DNA of 64,000 nucleotides. It comes from Pseudoclavibacter sp. AY1F1 (GTDB lineage: Bacteria > Actinomycetota > Actinomycetes > Actinomycetales > Microbacteriaceae). The notes below the pieces were generated by a model, which ran no database searches, was not told where the DNA came from, and saw only the letters and a list, made by a program, of their open reading frames with translations. The first letter of the stretch is position 1; each line of letters starts with the position of its first letter. Position numbers and translations under genes: made by a program. Positions 11,443-21,457 of the stretch are shown piece by piece. The stretch is from positions 844,093 to 908,092 of the forward strand of contig NZ_PSTQ01000001.1 in assembly GCF_002931075.1 (NCBI RefSeq), in the 5' to 3' direction.

Positions 11443-12561
11443 CTACGCCTTCGCCGCGGCAGCTTGCAGCTGCGAGTCGACGGTTGCCTTGAGCTCCTGC
11501 CAGGAGACGATGAACTTGTCAACGCCCTCGGTCTCGAGCTGCTCGGTCACCTCGACGTAGCTGACACCGATAGCCTCGAGCTCGTCGAGCGTGGTGTTGG
11601 CGGCGTGGGCGGTGCCCGCCACGGTGTTCCCCGTGATGACGCCGTGGTCGGCGACAGCCTCGAGCGTCTTCTCCGGCATGGTGTTGACCGTGTGCGGCGC
11701 GACGAGCTCCGTAACGTAGAGCGTGTCGGGCAGCGCCGGGTCCTTGACACCCGTCGAGGCCCAGAGCGGACGCTGGACGTTGGCGCCCTCTGCGAGCAGG
11801 AGCTTCGCGCGCTCACTCGAGAACTCCTCCTCGAAGGCGGCGTAGGCGAGACGAGCGTTCGCGAGGGCCGCGAGACTCTTGAGCGCGATCGCCTCGTCAC
11901 TTCCGACGGCCACGAGGCGCTTGTCGATCTCTGCATCGACGCGCGATACGAAGAACGAGGCGACGGAGCGGATCGTCGACAGTGCGTGTCCTCGCTCGCG
12001 AGCCTGCTCGAGACCTGAGAGGTAGGCGTTGACAACCTCGCGGTAGCGGCTGAGGCTGAAGATGAGCGTGACGTTGACGCTGATGCCGGAAGCGATGACC
12101 TCGGTGATGGCGGGGAGACCCTCGACGGTCGCCGGGATCTTGATCATCGCGTTCTTGCGATCGACGGTGGCCCAGAGACGCTTGGCCTCCTCGATCGTCG
12201 CCGCGGTGTCGCGGGCGAGTTCGGGGGAGACCTCGATCGAGACTCGCCCGTCGAGACCGTCCGTGGACTCGTAGATCGGCAGGAAGAGGTCGCATGCCGA
12301 GCGCACGTCGTCGGTGGTGATCTCGAAGATCGCCTCGTCGACGCTCGCGCCGCGAGCCTGGAGCTCCGCGACCTGCGCGTCGTAGGCCTCGCCCTTGCTG
12401 AGTGCGCCGGCGAAGATAGTCGGGTTGGTCGTGACGCCGACGATCCCGCGCTCGGAGATGAGACGTTCGAGAGCGCCGGATTCGAGGCTGGAGCGTGAGA
12501 GGTCGTCGAGCCAGATGCTGACGCCGGCCTCGGCGAGTGCTGCTGTTGGTGTGGAAGTCAT
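11443..12561 (-). CDS. tal: Transaldolase
   Basis: Transaldolase, 372 residues, transfers dihydroxyacetone units in the non-oxidative pentose phosphate pathway. The Schiff-base lysine is Lys141 in [16 protein letters not shown] near residues 43-50 is the N-terminal signature. ATG 12561 is preceded by AAGGAAC; the open frame extends further upstream to 12855, but that overlaps tkt antisense frames and is not part of the protein. It lies 56 nt after tkt and 11 nt before pgi. Confidence 0.96.
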   Translation of the reverse strand: MTSTPTAALAEAGVSIWLDDLSRSSLESGALERLISERGIVGVTTNPTIFAGALSKGEAYDAQVAELQARGASVDEAIFEITTDDVRSACDLFLPIYESTDGLDGRVSIEVSPELARDTAATIEEAKRLWATVDRKNAMIKIPATVEGLPAITEVIASGISVNVTLIFSLSRYREVVNAYLSGLEQARERGHALSTIRSVASFFVSRVDAEIDKRLVAVGSDEAIALKSLAALANARLAYAAFEEEFSSERAKLLLAEGANVQRPLWASTGVKDPALPDTLYVTELVAPHTVNTMPEKTLEAVADHGVITGNTVAGTAHAANTTLDELEAIGVSYVEVTEQLETEGVDKFIVSWQELKATVDSQLQAAAAKA

Positions 12562-12617
12562 TGTTGGTGTTCCTTCGCGTTGCAGGTGAAGAAGAGCTGA
12601 GTTGTGGTGCGCAGGCG

Positions 12618-14708
12618 CTACTTGGCGAGCGACTCGAGCGCCGCGTCGACGACGGCCGCTGCGGTGATCCCGTAGGCCTTGTAGAGCTCCGGCTGGTCGG
12701 CGGATGCGCCGAACGTCTCGATCGAGATGCTGCGCCCCTTCGGACCGACGAACTGCAGCCAGGGAAGGGCGAGGCCTGCCTCGATGCTCACGCGAGCCTC
12801 GACTGCGGCGGGGAGCACGTGCTCTCGGTACGCCTCGTCCTGCTCTGCGAACCACTCGAAGCTGGGGACGGAGACGACGCGCGTCGGGTGGCCCTGCTCT
12901 TGGAGCGTCTCGCGAGCCTCAAGTGCGTACTGCACCTCGGAGCCGGTCGCGAGCACGATGACCTCAGGCGATCCACCGGCAGCTTCTGCGAGCACGTAGG
13001 CGCCCCGCTTGGTTCCAGCGGCCGAGCCGAACTCCTGCTCGTTGGCGTCACCCGAGCCGCGCGCGATGACCGGGAGGTCCTGGCGGGAGAGGATGAGGCC
13101 GGTCGGGCCGCCGCGGCGGCTGACGACCTCGAGCCACGCGGCTGCGGTCTCTGGTCCGTCGGCCGGGCGAACGACCGCGAGGTTCGGGATCGCGCGCAGA
13201 GCGGTGAGCGATTCGACTGGCTGGTGCGTCGGCCCGTCGCCACCGAGGGCGATCGAGTCGTGCGTCCACACGAAGATCGATGGGATGTTCATGAGGGCGG
13301 CGAGACGCACTGAGGGGCGCATGTAGTCGCTGAACATGAGGAAGGTCCCGCCGAAGGCGCGCGTCTTGCCGTGCAGCGTGATGCCGTTGAGGATCGCGCC
13401 CATTGCGTGCTCACGGATGCCGAAGTGGAGGACTCGCCCGTAGGGGTTGCCCGTCCAGCTCGACGTCGAGAACTTCTCCGGGATGAACGACGCCGCGCCG
13501 TTGATGGTCGTGTTGTTCGAGCCTGCGAGGTCGGCGGAGCCGCCCCAGAGCTCGGGGAGCTGCGCGGCGAGCGCGTTGATCGCGTCCCCGGACGCCTTGC
13601 GGGTGGAGACCTTGGCAACGCCCGCGTAGTCGGGAAGCGCCTCCGCGAGGTCTTCCGGCAGCTCGCCAGCTTCGAGGCGCGCGAAGAGCTCAGCTCGTTC
13701 CGGGTTGCTGCTCTTCCAGGCGTCGAAGCTCTGCTGCCATTCATCACGAACGGGGGCGACGCGGTCCGCGAGGCCGCGCGTGTAAGCGAGGACGTCCTCC
13801 GGGACCTCGAAACTCTGCTTCGGGTCGAAGCCGACGAGGCTCTTCACAGCCTCGAGTTCGGTCTCGCCGAGCGCGGAGCCGTGGATGGCGCCCGTGTTCT
13901 GCTTGTTCGGGCTCGGCCAGCCGATGATCGTGCGGAGCACGATGATCGAGGGACGGCCGGTCTCGGCCTGGGCCGCGAGGGTTGCGTCGTGGAGTGCCGC
14001 GAGGTCCTCGTGGTACTGCTCGCCAGCCGTCCAGTCCACCGTCTGCACGTGCCAGCCGTACGCCTCGTAGCGCTTGGCGACATCTTCCGTGAAGGCGATG
14101 TCGGTGTCGTCCTCGATGGAGATCTGGTTGGCGTCGTAGAAGACGATCAGGTTCCCGAGCTCCTGGTGGCCGGCGAGCGAGGAGGCCTCGCTCGTGACGC
14201 CCTCCTGGAGGTCGCCGTCGCTCGCGATGACATAGACCCTGTGATCGAAGGGGCTCTGGCCCGCCTCACCCTCTGGGTCGAACAGTCCGCGCTCGAAGCG
14301 CTGCGCGTAGGCGAAGCCGACCGCGGATGCGAGCCCCTGACCGAGCGGTCCGGTGGTCATCTCGACGTGGTCGGTGTGGCCGAACTCGGGGTGCCCCGGC
14401 GTCTTCGAGCCGAACTGGCGAAGCTGCTTGAGATCGTCGAGCTCGAGGCCGAAGCCGCCAAGGTAGAGCTGGCAGTACTGCGTCAGCGAGGAGTGACCCG
14501 CGGAGAGAATGAAGCGGTCTCGCCCGATCCAGTGCGGGTCCTTCGGGTCGACCCGCATCACGTGCTGGTAGAGCAACGTCGCGAGGGGGGCGAGGCTCAT
14601 CGCCGTACCGGGGTGACCACCCTTCGCCTTCTCAACTGCATCTGCCGCCAAGATCCTTGCTGTGTCGACTGCACGTCGATCGAGCTCGGACCACTCAAAA
14701 TTCGTCAC
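12618..14708 (-). CDS. tkt: Transketolase
   Basis: Thiamine-diphosphate-dependent transketolase, 696 residues, moves two-carbon units between sugar phosphates. Visible signatures are [13 protein letters not shown] (His32), the ThDP-binding GDGDLQEGV, the catalytic glutamate in GIREHAMGA, and the transketolase motif 2 region around [12 protein letters not shown] 14708 is chosen because homologs begin close to [15 protein letters not shown]; the longer open frame to 14864 is in the intergenic region. It is the first gene of the minus-strand pentose phosphate operon and divergent from ctaB. Confidence 0.97.
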   Translation of the reverse strand: MTNFEWSELDRRAVDTARILAADAVEKAKGGHPGTAMSLAPLATLLYQHVMRVDPKDPHWIGRDRFILSAGHSSLTQYCQLYLGGFGLELDDLKQLRQFGSKTPGHPEFGHTDHVEMTTGPLGQGLASAVGFAYAQRFERGLFDPEGEAGQSPFDHRVYVIASDGDLQEGVTSEASSLAGHQELGNLIVFYDANQISIEDDTDIAFTEDVAKRYEAYGWHVQTVDWTAGEQYHEDLAALHDATLAAQAETGRPSIIVLRTIIGWPSPNKQNTGAIHGSALGETELEAVKSLVGFDPKQSFEVPEDVLAYTRGLADRVAPVRDEWQQSFDAWKSSNPERAELFARLEAGELPEDLAEALPDYAGVAKVSTRKASGDAINALAAQLPELWGGSADLAGSNNTTINGAASFIPEKFSTSSWTGNPYGRVLHFGIREHAMGAILNGITLHGKTRAFGGTFLMFSDYMRPSVRLAALMNIPSIFVWTHDSIALGGDGPTHQPVESLTALRAIPNLAVVRPADGPETAAAWLEVVSRRGGPTGLILSRQDLPVIARGSGDANEQEFGSAAGTKRGAYVLAEAAGGSPEVIVLATGSEVQYALEARETLQEQGHPTRVVSVPSFEWFAEQDEAYREHVLPAAVEARVSIEAGLALPWLQFVGPKGRSISIETFGASADQPELYKAYGITAAAVVDAALESLAK

Positions 14709-14891
14709 ACTGCGTCCCGTCGTCGTTGGGAAAGGGCCGCCTGACAGCTTATCGCCACGTCGGGTCCGCGCGGGGGGAAGAGTGTTCAGTTGCCGGCCAT
14801 GTTTCTGATTGCGACGGGCCTCACGGTGTCTGGAGCGGGGTGTGACACGTGGCTCGCTCAGCAAACGGGACGGCTTCTGGGCAAGAGCAGA

Positions 14892-14897
14892 TAGAAT
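14892..14897 (+). promoter_or_regulatory. Possible -10 element for ctaB
   Basis: TAGAAT, a strong -10 match, lies 31 nt before the ctaB start in the 219-bp divergent gap shared with tkt. The ribosome binding site AAGAGGA follows at 14917-14923. No TTGACA-like -35 is evident. Confidence 0.45.
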
Positions 14898-14927
14898 TGC
14901 CAGGAGTTTTCGAGCGAAGAGGAATTG

Positions 14928-15854
14928 GTGGCTTTGTCTGTCGACGAACTAGTGGCTGTCGCACCCCCGGAGCGCAAGCCTTTCGGGCGCAAGGTTCGGG
15001 CCTACGTGGCGCTGACAAAACCTCGCATCATCGAGCTGCTCCTCATCACGACGGTGCCGACGATGTTCCTGGCCCACGGCGGCATCCCGAACCTGTGGCT
15101 TGTCCTCGGCGTCGTGCTCGGCGGAGCCATGTCCGCGGGAAGCGCGAGCGCGTTCAACTGCTACATCGACCGCGACATCGACCGCCTCATGAAGCGCACT
15201 GCCAAACGCCCGCTTGTGACCGGAGAGCTCACTGATCGCGAGGCTCTCGTCTTCTCGTTTGCGCTCGGCATCCTGTCGATCGTCGTACTGTGGCTCGTCG
15301 CGAACCCGCTGACCGCGGCCCTCTCGCTCGGCGCCATCCTGCTCTACGTCGTGTTCTACACGATCGTGCTCAAGCGACGCACCGAGCAGAACATCATCTG
15401 GGGTGGCGTCGCCGGCTGCATGCCCGTGCTCATCGGCTGGGCGGGAGTCACCAACTCACTCAGCTGGGCTCCGTTTGTGCTCTTCGCCATCATCTTCCTG
15501 TGGACGCCGGCCCACTACTGGCCGCTCTCGGTCAAGTACCGCGATGACTACGCCAAGGCCAGCGTGCCGATGCTCTCCGTCACCGAAGGCGAGCTCTCCG
15601 TCTCCCTGCAGACCGTGCTCTACGCGTGGGCGACGGTCATCTGCTCGCTCCTGCTCGTCCCGATCGCAGGCATGGGATGGCTGTACACGTCCGTCGCGCT
15701 GCTCTCGGGCGGCTGGTTCCTCTACGAGGCCCACGTGCTCTACTACCGCACGATCACGGGGAAGGGCGGCAAGCCTATGAAGGTCTTCCACCTCTCCATC
15801 ACGTACCTCACGCTCGTCTTCGTCGCCGTGGGCATCGACCCGCTGCTCGGCTAG
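14928..15854 (+). CDS. ctaB: Protoheme IX farnesyltransferase (heme O synthase)
   Basis: Heme O synthase of the UbiA prenyltransferase family, 308 residues, an integral membrane protein with about nine helices. The prenyl-diphosphate/Mg motif appears as NCYIDRDID (77-85) followed by [12 protein letters not shown], and a second conserved loop is [20 protein letters not shown] 14928 is preferred over TTG 14925 because the AAGAGGA site leaves better spacing. It is convergent with ctaA, so the two consecutive steps of heme A synthesis face each other, with a hairpin between them. Confidence 0.96.
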   Translation: MALSVDELVAVAPPERKPFGRKVRAYVALTKPRIIELLLITTVPTMFLAHGGIPNLWLVLGVVLGGAMSAGSASAFNCYIDRDIDRLMKRTAKRPLVTGELTDREALVFSFALGILSIVVLWLVANPLTAALSLGAILLYVVFYTIVLKRRTEQNIIWGGVAGCMPVLIGWAGVTNSLSWAPFVLFAIIFLWTPAHYWPLSVKYRDDYAKASVPMLSVTEGELSVSLQTVLYAWATVICSLLLVPIAGMGWLYTSVALLSGGWFLYEAHVLYYRTITGKGGKPMKVFHLSITYLTLVFVAVGIDPLLG

Positions 15855-15924
15855 CACCGAGCGAACGGCGCGCAAGAAGCGAGCGGTCTGCCACAGGCAA
15901 CGACGCGGCGGCCGCGCACAGCAA

Positions 15925-15959
15925 TCAGCCCCGACGAGAGATTCTCTCGTCGGGGCTGA
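15925..15959. terminator. 16-bp perfect bidirectional hairpin between ctaB and ctaA
   Basis: Arms 15925-15940 and 15944-15959 are perfectly complementary around a 3-nt loop. It is placed between two convergent genes and can serve both strands. No T-tract on either side. Confidence 0.75.
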
Positions 15960-15992
15960 GCCGTCTGTATCTGGTTGTACCCCCCGCGAGTC

Positions 15993-16958
15993 TCAGACTC
16001 GCCCGGGGCGCCCCTCGCGACGGATGGTCGCGACCGCGGTGGTCGCGACGGCGATGCTCGTGACCGACAGGACCATGTGCACGATCACGAGCCCGATTGG
16101 GAGCCCCGTCCTGGCCTGCCAGATGCCGACGATCGCTTGGGCCACGATGAGCCCGAGGAGCGCGAACGAGACCCGGCGCGTGGCGGGGAACCCGCGGACG
16201 GCGGCGACCACAGCGAAGGCAAGTGCGCACGCGAGCAGGATGTAGGCGGGCCACGAGTGGACATGCTGCATGACGACGGGGTCAAGACCGTTCCTGGCCG
16301 AACCGGAGTCACCGGCGTGCGGGCCGGACCCGGTGGTGAGCGTTCCGACGAAGACTGTTACCCAGACCCATACGTTCACGACGACGCTCAGGGTGAGCAC
16401 AAGACCAGACCGGCTCATGTCGAGACGCGCCCCGACTTCTGGGACCTGCTCGCCCCTGCGCACGCGGAACAGCAGGACTGCGGCGATGGCGACCATGAGT
16501 CCCGAGATGAGGAAGTGGAACCCGACGATGTCGGGGTTGAGGCCCGTGAGCACGGTGATGCCGCCGACGATCGCCTGGACGATGATGAGCAGGCCGATCG
16601 CGAAAGCGGGGACGGCGAGGCGCATCCCGCTCGGCCGGGCCCGGAGGACCGCGAGGAACAGCAGGAGCGCGATGATTGCGAGGACGCCCGTCAGCGTCCG
16701 GTTCCCGAACTCGATGATCCCGTGGATACCCATCTCGGGCGTGTTGATGAGTGACTCGTCGGTGCAGTACGGCCACGTGGGGCAGCCGAGGCCGGAGCCC
16801 GTGAGCCGCACCAGGCCGCCGGTCCCGACGATGCCGATGTTGGCCACGAGACTCGCCCACGCGAGGAATCGCGTGTACCTCGTGATGCTCGTCGGCATCA
16901 GTCTCGCGAGGAGAGCATCCGCGCGTGGGGGACGGACGGGAGCGACTTGCGCGGTCAC
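15993..16958 (-). CDS. ctaA: Heme A synthase (COX15/CtaA)
   Basis: Heme A synthase, 321 residues, oxidises the C8 methyl of heme O to give heme A for aa3-type oxidase. It has eight predicted helices, four heme-ligand-type histidines (in HGIIEFGNR, GFHFLISG, QHVHSW and IVHMVLS) and the extracellular cysteine pair Cys59/Cys65 in GLGCPTWPYC, typical of the Gram-positive CtaA group. It is divergent from the suf operon across a 263-bp region and convergent with ctaB. The oxidase structural genes are not in the window. Confidence 0.95.
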   Translation of the reverse strand: MTAQVAPVRPPRADALLARLMPTSITRYTRFLAWASLVANIGIVGTGGLVRLTGSGLGCPTWPYCTDESLINTPEMGIHGIIEFGNRTLTGVLAIIALLLFLAVLRARPSGMRLAVPAFAIGLLIIVQAIVGGITVLTGLNPDIVGFHFLISGLMVAIAAVLLFRVRRGEQVPEVGARLDMSRSGLVLTLSVVVNVWVWVTVFVGTLTTGSGPHAGDSGSARNGLDPVVMQHVHSWPAYILLACALAFAVVAAVRGFPATRRVSFALLGLIVAQAIVGIWQARTGLPIGLVIVHMVLSVTSIAVATTAVATIRREGRPGRV

Positions 16959-17221
16959 GATTGCCTTTCAGACGCCGAGTATGTCTGGCGTAGGATAGAA
17001 GTTGTTGTCTTCGCTCGGGACGTGTGCCCGAATCGCGGCGCAGGGAACAATGGAGGCCCTTCGCGGGTTCCATTCTACGAGAGGTAGACGCACGCCGTCT
17101 GCCCGAGCAGCCGCGGGCCCACCGGCCGAAGACCCCACGCGCAAGATATATCGAAGGCGAAGAGCCCGAGGTTGAGCCGCGTGTGCAGAACGACTTCAGA
17201 GATGAGAGAGACGAGGCAGAC
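16959..17221 (+). promoter_or_regulatory. ctaA-sufB divergent regulatory region with -10 at 16991-16996
   Basis: This 263-bp stretch separates the divergent ctaA and suf operon. On the plus strand TAGGAT at 16991-16996 is a likely -10, giving a sufB leader of about 220 nt. A small inverted repeat (AATGGA and TCCATT around 17047-17075) lies in the leader. The sufB frame is open back to GTG 17024, but the start at 17222 fits the family. No sufR regulator gene is present here, so how the operon senses Fe-S status is not visible. Confidence 0.4.
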
Positions 17222-18640
17222 ATGTCAGATGTCCTGATCGATCGCCCAGAACTTGAGGGCCTCGGCCGTTACGAGTTCGGCTGGGCTGACTCCGACGTAG
17301 CGGGATCGTCCGCGAGGCGTGGCATCAGCGATGCCGTCGTCGCCGACATCTCGCGCCTGAAAGACGAGCCTGAGTGGATGCTCAAGACGCGCCTCAAGGG
17401 CTACAAGATGTTCGAGCGAAAGCCGATGCCCAACTGGGGCGCTGACCTCTCCGGCATCGACTTCGACAACATCAAGTACTTCGTGCGCTCGACGGAGAAG
17501 CAGGCCCAGACCTGGGAAGACCTGCCAGACGACATCAAGAACACGTACGAGAAGCTCGGCATTCCGGACGCGGAGCGCCAGCGCCTCGTCGCCGGCGTTG
17601 CGGCCCAGTACGAGTCCGAGGTCGTCTACCACCAGATCAACGAGGAGCTCGAGAAGCAGGGTGTCATCTTCATGGACACCGACACGGCGCTTCGCGAGCA
17701 CCCGGAGTTCTTCGAGGAGTACTTCGGCACGGTCATCCCGTCAGGCGACAACAAGTTCGCGGCGCTCAACACGGCCGTCTGGTCCGGAGGCTCGTTCGTC
17801 TACGTGCCGAAGGGTGTCCACGTCGAGATCCCGCTGCAGGCCTACTTCCGCATTAACACGGAGAACATGGGTCAGTTCGAGCGGACGCTGATCATCGCCG
17901 ATGAGGGCAGCTACGTGCACTACATCGAGGGCTGCACGGCTCCCATCTACAAGTCCGACTCCTTGCACTCGGCGGTTGTCGAGATCATCGTGAAGAAGAA
18001 CGCCCGCGTTCGCTACACGACGATCCAGAACTGGTCGAACAACGTCTACAACCTGGTCACGAAGCGCGCGATCGCGGAAGAGGGCGCGACGATGGAGTGG
18101 GTCGACGGCAACATCGGCTCGAAGGTCACGATGAAGTACCCGTCGATCTACCTGGTCGGCGAGCACGCAAAGGGCGAGACCATGTCCGTCGCGTTCGCAG
18201 GCCCCGGCCAGCACCAGGACGCCGGAGCGAAGATGATCCACATGGCTCCGTACACGCAGTCTTCGATCACGTCGAAGTCCATAGCGCGAGGCGGGGGACG
18301 AGCCGGCTACCGGGGCGAGGTCCGCATCGACGCCAAGGCACACCACTCGTCGAACAGCGTCGTCTGCGACGCGCTGCTCGTCGACACGCAGTCACGCTCT
18401 GACACGTACCCCGCGATCGACATCCGAGTCGACGACGTCCAGCTCGGCCACGAGGCGACGGTCACGAAGGTGTCGGAGGAGCAGCTCTTCTACCTCATGA
18501 GCCGCGGCCTCCCGGAGACCGAGGCGATGGCCATGATCGTGCGCGGATTCATCGAGCCGATCGCGCGCGAGCTGCCGATGGAGTACGCACTGGAACTCAA
18601 CAAGCTCATCGAGATGAGCATGGAAGGATCGGTCGGCTAG
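17222..18640 (+). CDS. sufB: Fe-S cluster assembly scaffold SufB
   Basis: SufB, 472 residues, the scaffold subunit of the SufBC2D complex that assembles Fe-S clusters using SufC ATPase activity. The right-handed beta-helix core signatures are present: [30 protein letters not shown], and the C-terminal [12 protein letters not shown] followed by [15 protein letters not shown] 17222 is the natural family start ([11 protein letters not shown]). It is the first gene of sufB-sufD-Rieske-sufC-sufT, with a stop directly abutting sufD. Confidence 0.97.
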   Translation: MSDVLIDRPELEGLGRYEFGWADSDVAGSSARRGISDAVVADISRLKDEPEWMLKTRLKGYKMFERKPMPNWGADLSGIDFDNIKYFVRSTEKQAQTWEDLPDDIKNTYEKLGIPDAERQRLVAGVAAQYESEVVYHQINEELEKQGVIFMDTDTALREHPEFFEEYFGTVIPSGDNKFAALNTAVWSGGSFVYVPKGVHVEIPLQAYFRINTENMGQFERTLIIADEGSYVHYIEGCTAPIYKSDSLHSAVVEIIVKKNARVRYTTIQNWSNNVYNLVTKRAIAEEGATMEWVDGNIGSKVTMKYPSIYLVGEHAKGETMSVAFAGPGQHQDAGAKMIHMAPYTQSSITSKSIARGGGRAGYRGEVRIDAKAHHSSNSVVCDALLVDTQSRSDTYPAIDIRVDDVQLGHEATVTKVSEEQLFYLMSRGLPETEAMAMIVRGFIEPIARELPMEYALELNKLIEMSMEGSVG

Positions 18641-19846
18641 ATGACGACGCAGGTCACGAGCGAGCAGATCAACCCGCTCGGTCTCAACAAGCACAGCCAC
18701 GGGCCGGGGTCCGAGGTCCCGGTGCAGACGAGGTCGGAGCGGTTCACTTCCTTCGACTTCGCCGACTTCGCGCCACTGAGCGGCCGCGAGATCGAGTGGA
18801 AGTACACCCCCGTCGCGAAGCTGGACGCGCTCATCAACGGTGAGCTCACTGGCTCCCGCTCCGAGCTCGAGTTCACGGAGACAGAGGGCGTCTCGGTCAG
18901 CTGGATCCCTCGTTCGGATGCGCGCATCGGTTCGGCCGGGAAGCCGGAAGACCGCGCATCCGCAAACGCATGGACCAACTTCGAAGAGGCGCTCCTCGTC
19001 GAAGTCTCAGGCGAAGACGACAAGCAGTTTGTCCTCGACCGCAACGGGTTCGGCGGAGCTGCTGTCGCTGCTCACGTCGTGATCGACATCAAGCCGCACG
19101 CCAGGGGCCTCATCATCCTCCGCCACACGGGCGAGGCGACGGTCGCCGAGAACGTCGAGCTCCTCGTGGGCGACGGTGCGAACGTCACGGTCGTCTCCAT
19201 GCAGGAGTGGGAAGACTCGGCGCAGCACCTGTCGACGCACTTCGTGTCGGTCGGGCGCGACGCGTTCATCAAGCACATCGTCGTCTCGCTCGGCGGCGGC
19301 ATCGTCCGTCTGAACCCGACACTGCAGCTCAACGCGCAGGGCGCGGATGGGGAGCTCTACGGCCTCTACTACTCGGACGCGGGACAGCACCTCGAGCACC
19401 AGGTCTTCGTCGACCACAATGCGCCGCACACTCGCAGTCGCGTTAACTACAAGGGCGCCCTGCAAGGCCAAGGGGCGCGAGCCGTGTGGATCGGGGATGT
19501 GCTCATCCGCCGGAACGCACCGGGCACTGACTCCTACGAGCAGAACCGCAACCTCGTGCTCTCTGAGGGCACACGGGCCGATTCGGTCCCGAACCTCGAG
19601 ATCGAGACCGGCGACATCGAGGGGGCAGGCCACGCTTCCGCGACGGGCCGCTTCGATGACGAGCAGCTCTTCTACCTGATGAGCCGCGGCATCTCCGAGG
19701 CCATGAGCCGCCGTCTTGTTGTGCACGGCTTCCTCAACGAGATCGTCCAGCAGATCGGCAACGAGGAGATCGCCACCCACCTGCGGGATGCGCTCGAACG
19801 CGAGCTCAACGAGGGCGCAAGCCCTCTGCTCGTCGCAGAGCGATGA
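18641..19846 (+). CDS. sufD: Fe-S cluster assembly protein SufD
   Basis: SufD, 401 residues, the SufB paralog that completes SufBC2D. The C-terminal half matches the family (HNAPHTRSRVNYKGAL, then [23 protein letters not shown]), while the N-terminal half is more divergent, as usual. It begins at the first base after the sufB stop codon and its own stop overlaps the Rieske gene by 4 nt (ATGA), indicating tight translational coupling. Confidence 0.96.
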   Translation: MTTQVTSEQINPLGLNKHSHGPGSEVPVQTRSERFTSFDFADFAPLSGREIEWKYTPVAKLDALINGELTGSRSELEFTETEGVSVSWIPRSDARIGSAGKPEDRASANAWTNFEEALLVEVSGEDDKQFVLDRNGFGGAAVAAHVVIDIKPHARGLIILRHTGEATVAENVELLVGDGANVTVVSMQEWEDSAQHLSTHFVSVGRDAFIKHIVVSLGGGIVRLNPTLQLNAQGADGELYGLYYSDAGQHLEHQVFVDHNAPHTRSRVNYKGALQGQGARAVWIGDVLIRRNAPGTDSYEQNRNLVLSEGTRADSVPNLEIETGDIEGAGHASATGRFDDEQLFYLMSRGISEAMSRRLVVHGFLNEIVQQIGNEEIATHLRDALERELNEGASPLLVAER

Positions 19847-20175
19847 CCTCGGTGCGTCTCTGCGCGGCAGATGACGTGAAGGTCGAGGCGCCGCAGCGCT
19901 TCGAGATCGAGGGACAGGCCATCTGCGTCGTCCGAGACTCGGCCGGTGAGCTCTTCGCTCTCGGGGACCGGTGCTCGCACGGAGACATCTCACTCGCCGA
20001 GGGCTTCGTGGAGGACGACTCGATCGAGTGCTGGGCGCACGGCTCCCAGTTCTCGCTCAAGACCGGCTGGCCCCGCACCCTCCCCGCCTACGAACCAGTG
20101 CCCGTGTACCGCATCCAGGTGCAAGAGGGCGACATCTACATCGACCCCACTCCAATCTTCGAGGAGAAGAGCTAG
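19843..20175 (+). CDS. Rieske [2Fe-2S] ferredoxin-like protein of the suf operon
   Basis: A 110-residue non-heme Rieske ferredoxin. Cluster ligands are Cys44 and His46 in CSHGD and Cys63 and His66 in CWAHGSQF, giving a complete CxH...CxxH pair. Small Rieske proteins of this type are often encoded between sufD and sufC in actinobacteria, and are presumed electron carriers or cluster acceptors; this role is inferred from context. The start overlaps sufD by 4 nt and the stop is 3 nt from sufC. Confidence 0.93.
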   Translation: MTSVRLCAADDVKVEAPQRFEIEGQAICVVRDSAGELFALGDRCSHGDISLAEGFVEDDSIECWAHGSQFSLKTGWPRTLPAYEPVPVYRIQVQEGDIYIDPTPIFEEKS

Positions 20176-20178
20176 CAC

Positions 20179-20943
20179 ATGTCCACGCTGCAGATATCCG
20201 ACCTCCACGTCACGGTCGAGACCGACCAGGGCACCAAGGAAATCCTCCGCGGTGTCGACCTGACGATCAACAAGGGCGAGATCCACGCCATCATGGGCCC
20301 AAACGGCTCCGGCAAGTCGACCCTCGCCTACACGATCGCGGGCCACCCGAAGTACGAGGTGACCAGCGGCTCGATCACGCTCGACGGCGAGGACGTCCTC
20401 GAGATGTCCGTCGACGAGCGAGCGAAAGCGGGCCTCTTCCTCGCGATGCAGTACCCCGTCGAGATCCCTGGCGTCACGGTCGCGAACTTCCTGCGCACGG
20501 CGAAGACCGCCGTCGCTGGCGAAGCTCCGCCTCTGCGCCCGTGGCTGAAGGAGGTCAAGGCCTCCATGGCGGCACTCCGCATGGACCCGGTCTTCTCCGA
20601 GCGCAACGTCAACGAAGGCTTCTCCGGTGGCGAGAAGAAGCGCAACGAGATCCTTCAGCTCGAGCTCCTCAAGCCGAAGTTCGCCGTCCTCGATGAGACC
20701 GACTCCGGCCTCGACGTGGATGCGCTGCGCATCGTGTCGGAGGGCGTCAACCGCGTCAAGGAGAACACCGGCCTCGGTGTGCTCCTCATCACCCACTACA
20801 CGCGCATCCTCCGCTACATCAAGCCGGACTTCGTGCACGTTTTCGTCGCTGGCAAGGTCGCTGACCAGGGCGGACCCGAGCTTGCTGACCGCCTCGAGAA
20901 CGAGGGGTACGACCGCTACCTCGCGCAGCAGGTCGAGGCGTAG
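20179..20943 (+). CDS. sufC: Fe-S cluster assembly ATPase SufC
   Basis: SufC, 254 residues, a soluble ABC-type ATPase that drives SufB/SufD conformational changes. Walker A GPNGSGKS is at 40-47, the signature is [10 protein letters not shown], and Walker B/D-loop appear as [14 protein letters not shown]. The atypical FSGGE signature and DETDSGLD are hallmarks of SufC rather than transport ATPases. Located 3 nt after the Rieske gene and 9 nt before sufT. Confidence 0.97.
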   Translation: MSTLQISDLHVTVETDQGTKEILRGVDLTINKGEIHAIMGPNGSGKSTLAYTIAGHPKYEVTSGSITLDGEDVLEMSVDERAKAGLFLAMQYPVEIPGVTVANFLRTAKTAVAGEAPPLRPWLKEVKASMAALRMDPVFSERNVNEGFSGGEKKRNEILQLELLKPKFAVLDETDSGLDVDALRIVSEGVNRVKENTGLGVLLITHYTRILRYIKPDFVHVFVAGKVADQGGPELADRLENEGYDRYLAQQVEA

Positions 20944-20952
20944 GATCTCGCC

Positions 20953-21285
20953 ATGGCACTGACGACACTCGAAGCGACACGCTACGACGAGATCGAAGAG
21001 GCGCTCAAGGAGGTCGTTGACCCGGAGCTCGGCGTCAACATCGTCGACCTGGGGCTCATCTACGACCTGAACTGGGACGACGACTCCGACGCACTTGTCA
21101 TCTCCATGACACTGACGTCGGCGGGTTGCCCGCTGACGGACGTCATCGAGTCCGAGACGGCGCAGGCGCTGGACGGCGAAGTCGAACGCTTCGTCATCAA
21201 CTGGGTCTGGATGCCGCCGTGGGGCCCGGAGAAGATCACGGACGACGGGCGCGACATGATGCGCGCTCTCGGCTTCAACATCTGA
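20953..21285 (+). CDS. sufT: MIP18/DUF59-family Fe-S maturation protein SufT-like
   Basis: A 110-residue single-domain MIP18/DUF59 protein. The family motif DPELGVNIVDLGLIYD spans about 23-38, and the conserved reactive cysteine is Cys59 in SAGCPL. SufT proteins assist maturation of Fe-S proteins; the role here follows from family and operon position as the last suf gene. A hairpin follows it. In other actinobacteria sufS and sufU precede this gene, but both are absent here. Confidence 0.92.
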   Translation: MALTTLEATRYDEIEEALKEVVDPELGVNIVDLGLIYDLNWDDDSDALVISMTLTSAGCPLTDVIESETAQALDGEVERFVINWVWMPPWGPEKITDDGRDMMRALGFNI

Positions 21286-21301
21286 CCGTTGCCCTGACGG
21301 C

Positions 21302-21330
21302 GAAGAGCCCCGCCATTGGTGGGGCTCTTC
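21302..21330 (+). terminator. Terminator hairpin after the suf operon
   Basis: Arms 21302-21311 and 21321-21330 form a perfect 10-bp stem with a 9-nt loop, 16 nt after the sufT stop. The descending arm ends CTCTTC but has no real T-tract. Confidence 0.7.
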
Positions 21331-21341
21331 CGCGTCTCGTC

Positions 21342-21347
21342 TAGACT
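21342..21347 (+). promoter_or_regulatory. Possible -10 for the ABC-F gene
   Basis: TAGACT lies just after the suf terminator and about 110 nt before the ABC-F start. The leader would contain an imperfect hairpin (GTCGG...CCGAC, about 21357-21392). Some antibiotic-resistance ABC-F genes use leader attenuation; nothing more specific supports that here. Confidence 0.35.
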
Positions 21348-21457
21348 GGGAAGGTTGTCGGCTCCGGGGCAGCACCGGTTGCCTCCGACGCCAGCTCCGA
21401 TCGACCTCGGCTCCTCACCACGAAGCCCTCCCGCACACCACTGAATGGAATCACTTC

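Noticed and set aside
12562..12855. 98-codon N-terminal extension of tal
   Set aside because: It overlaps the end of tkt in another frame and is not protein-like; ATG 12561 matches homologs.
17024..17221. 66-codon N-terminal extension of sufB
   Set aside because: Homologs start at MSDVL; the extension is rich in Arg/Pro/Glu with atypical codons, so it is treated as leader.
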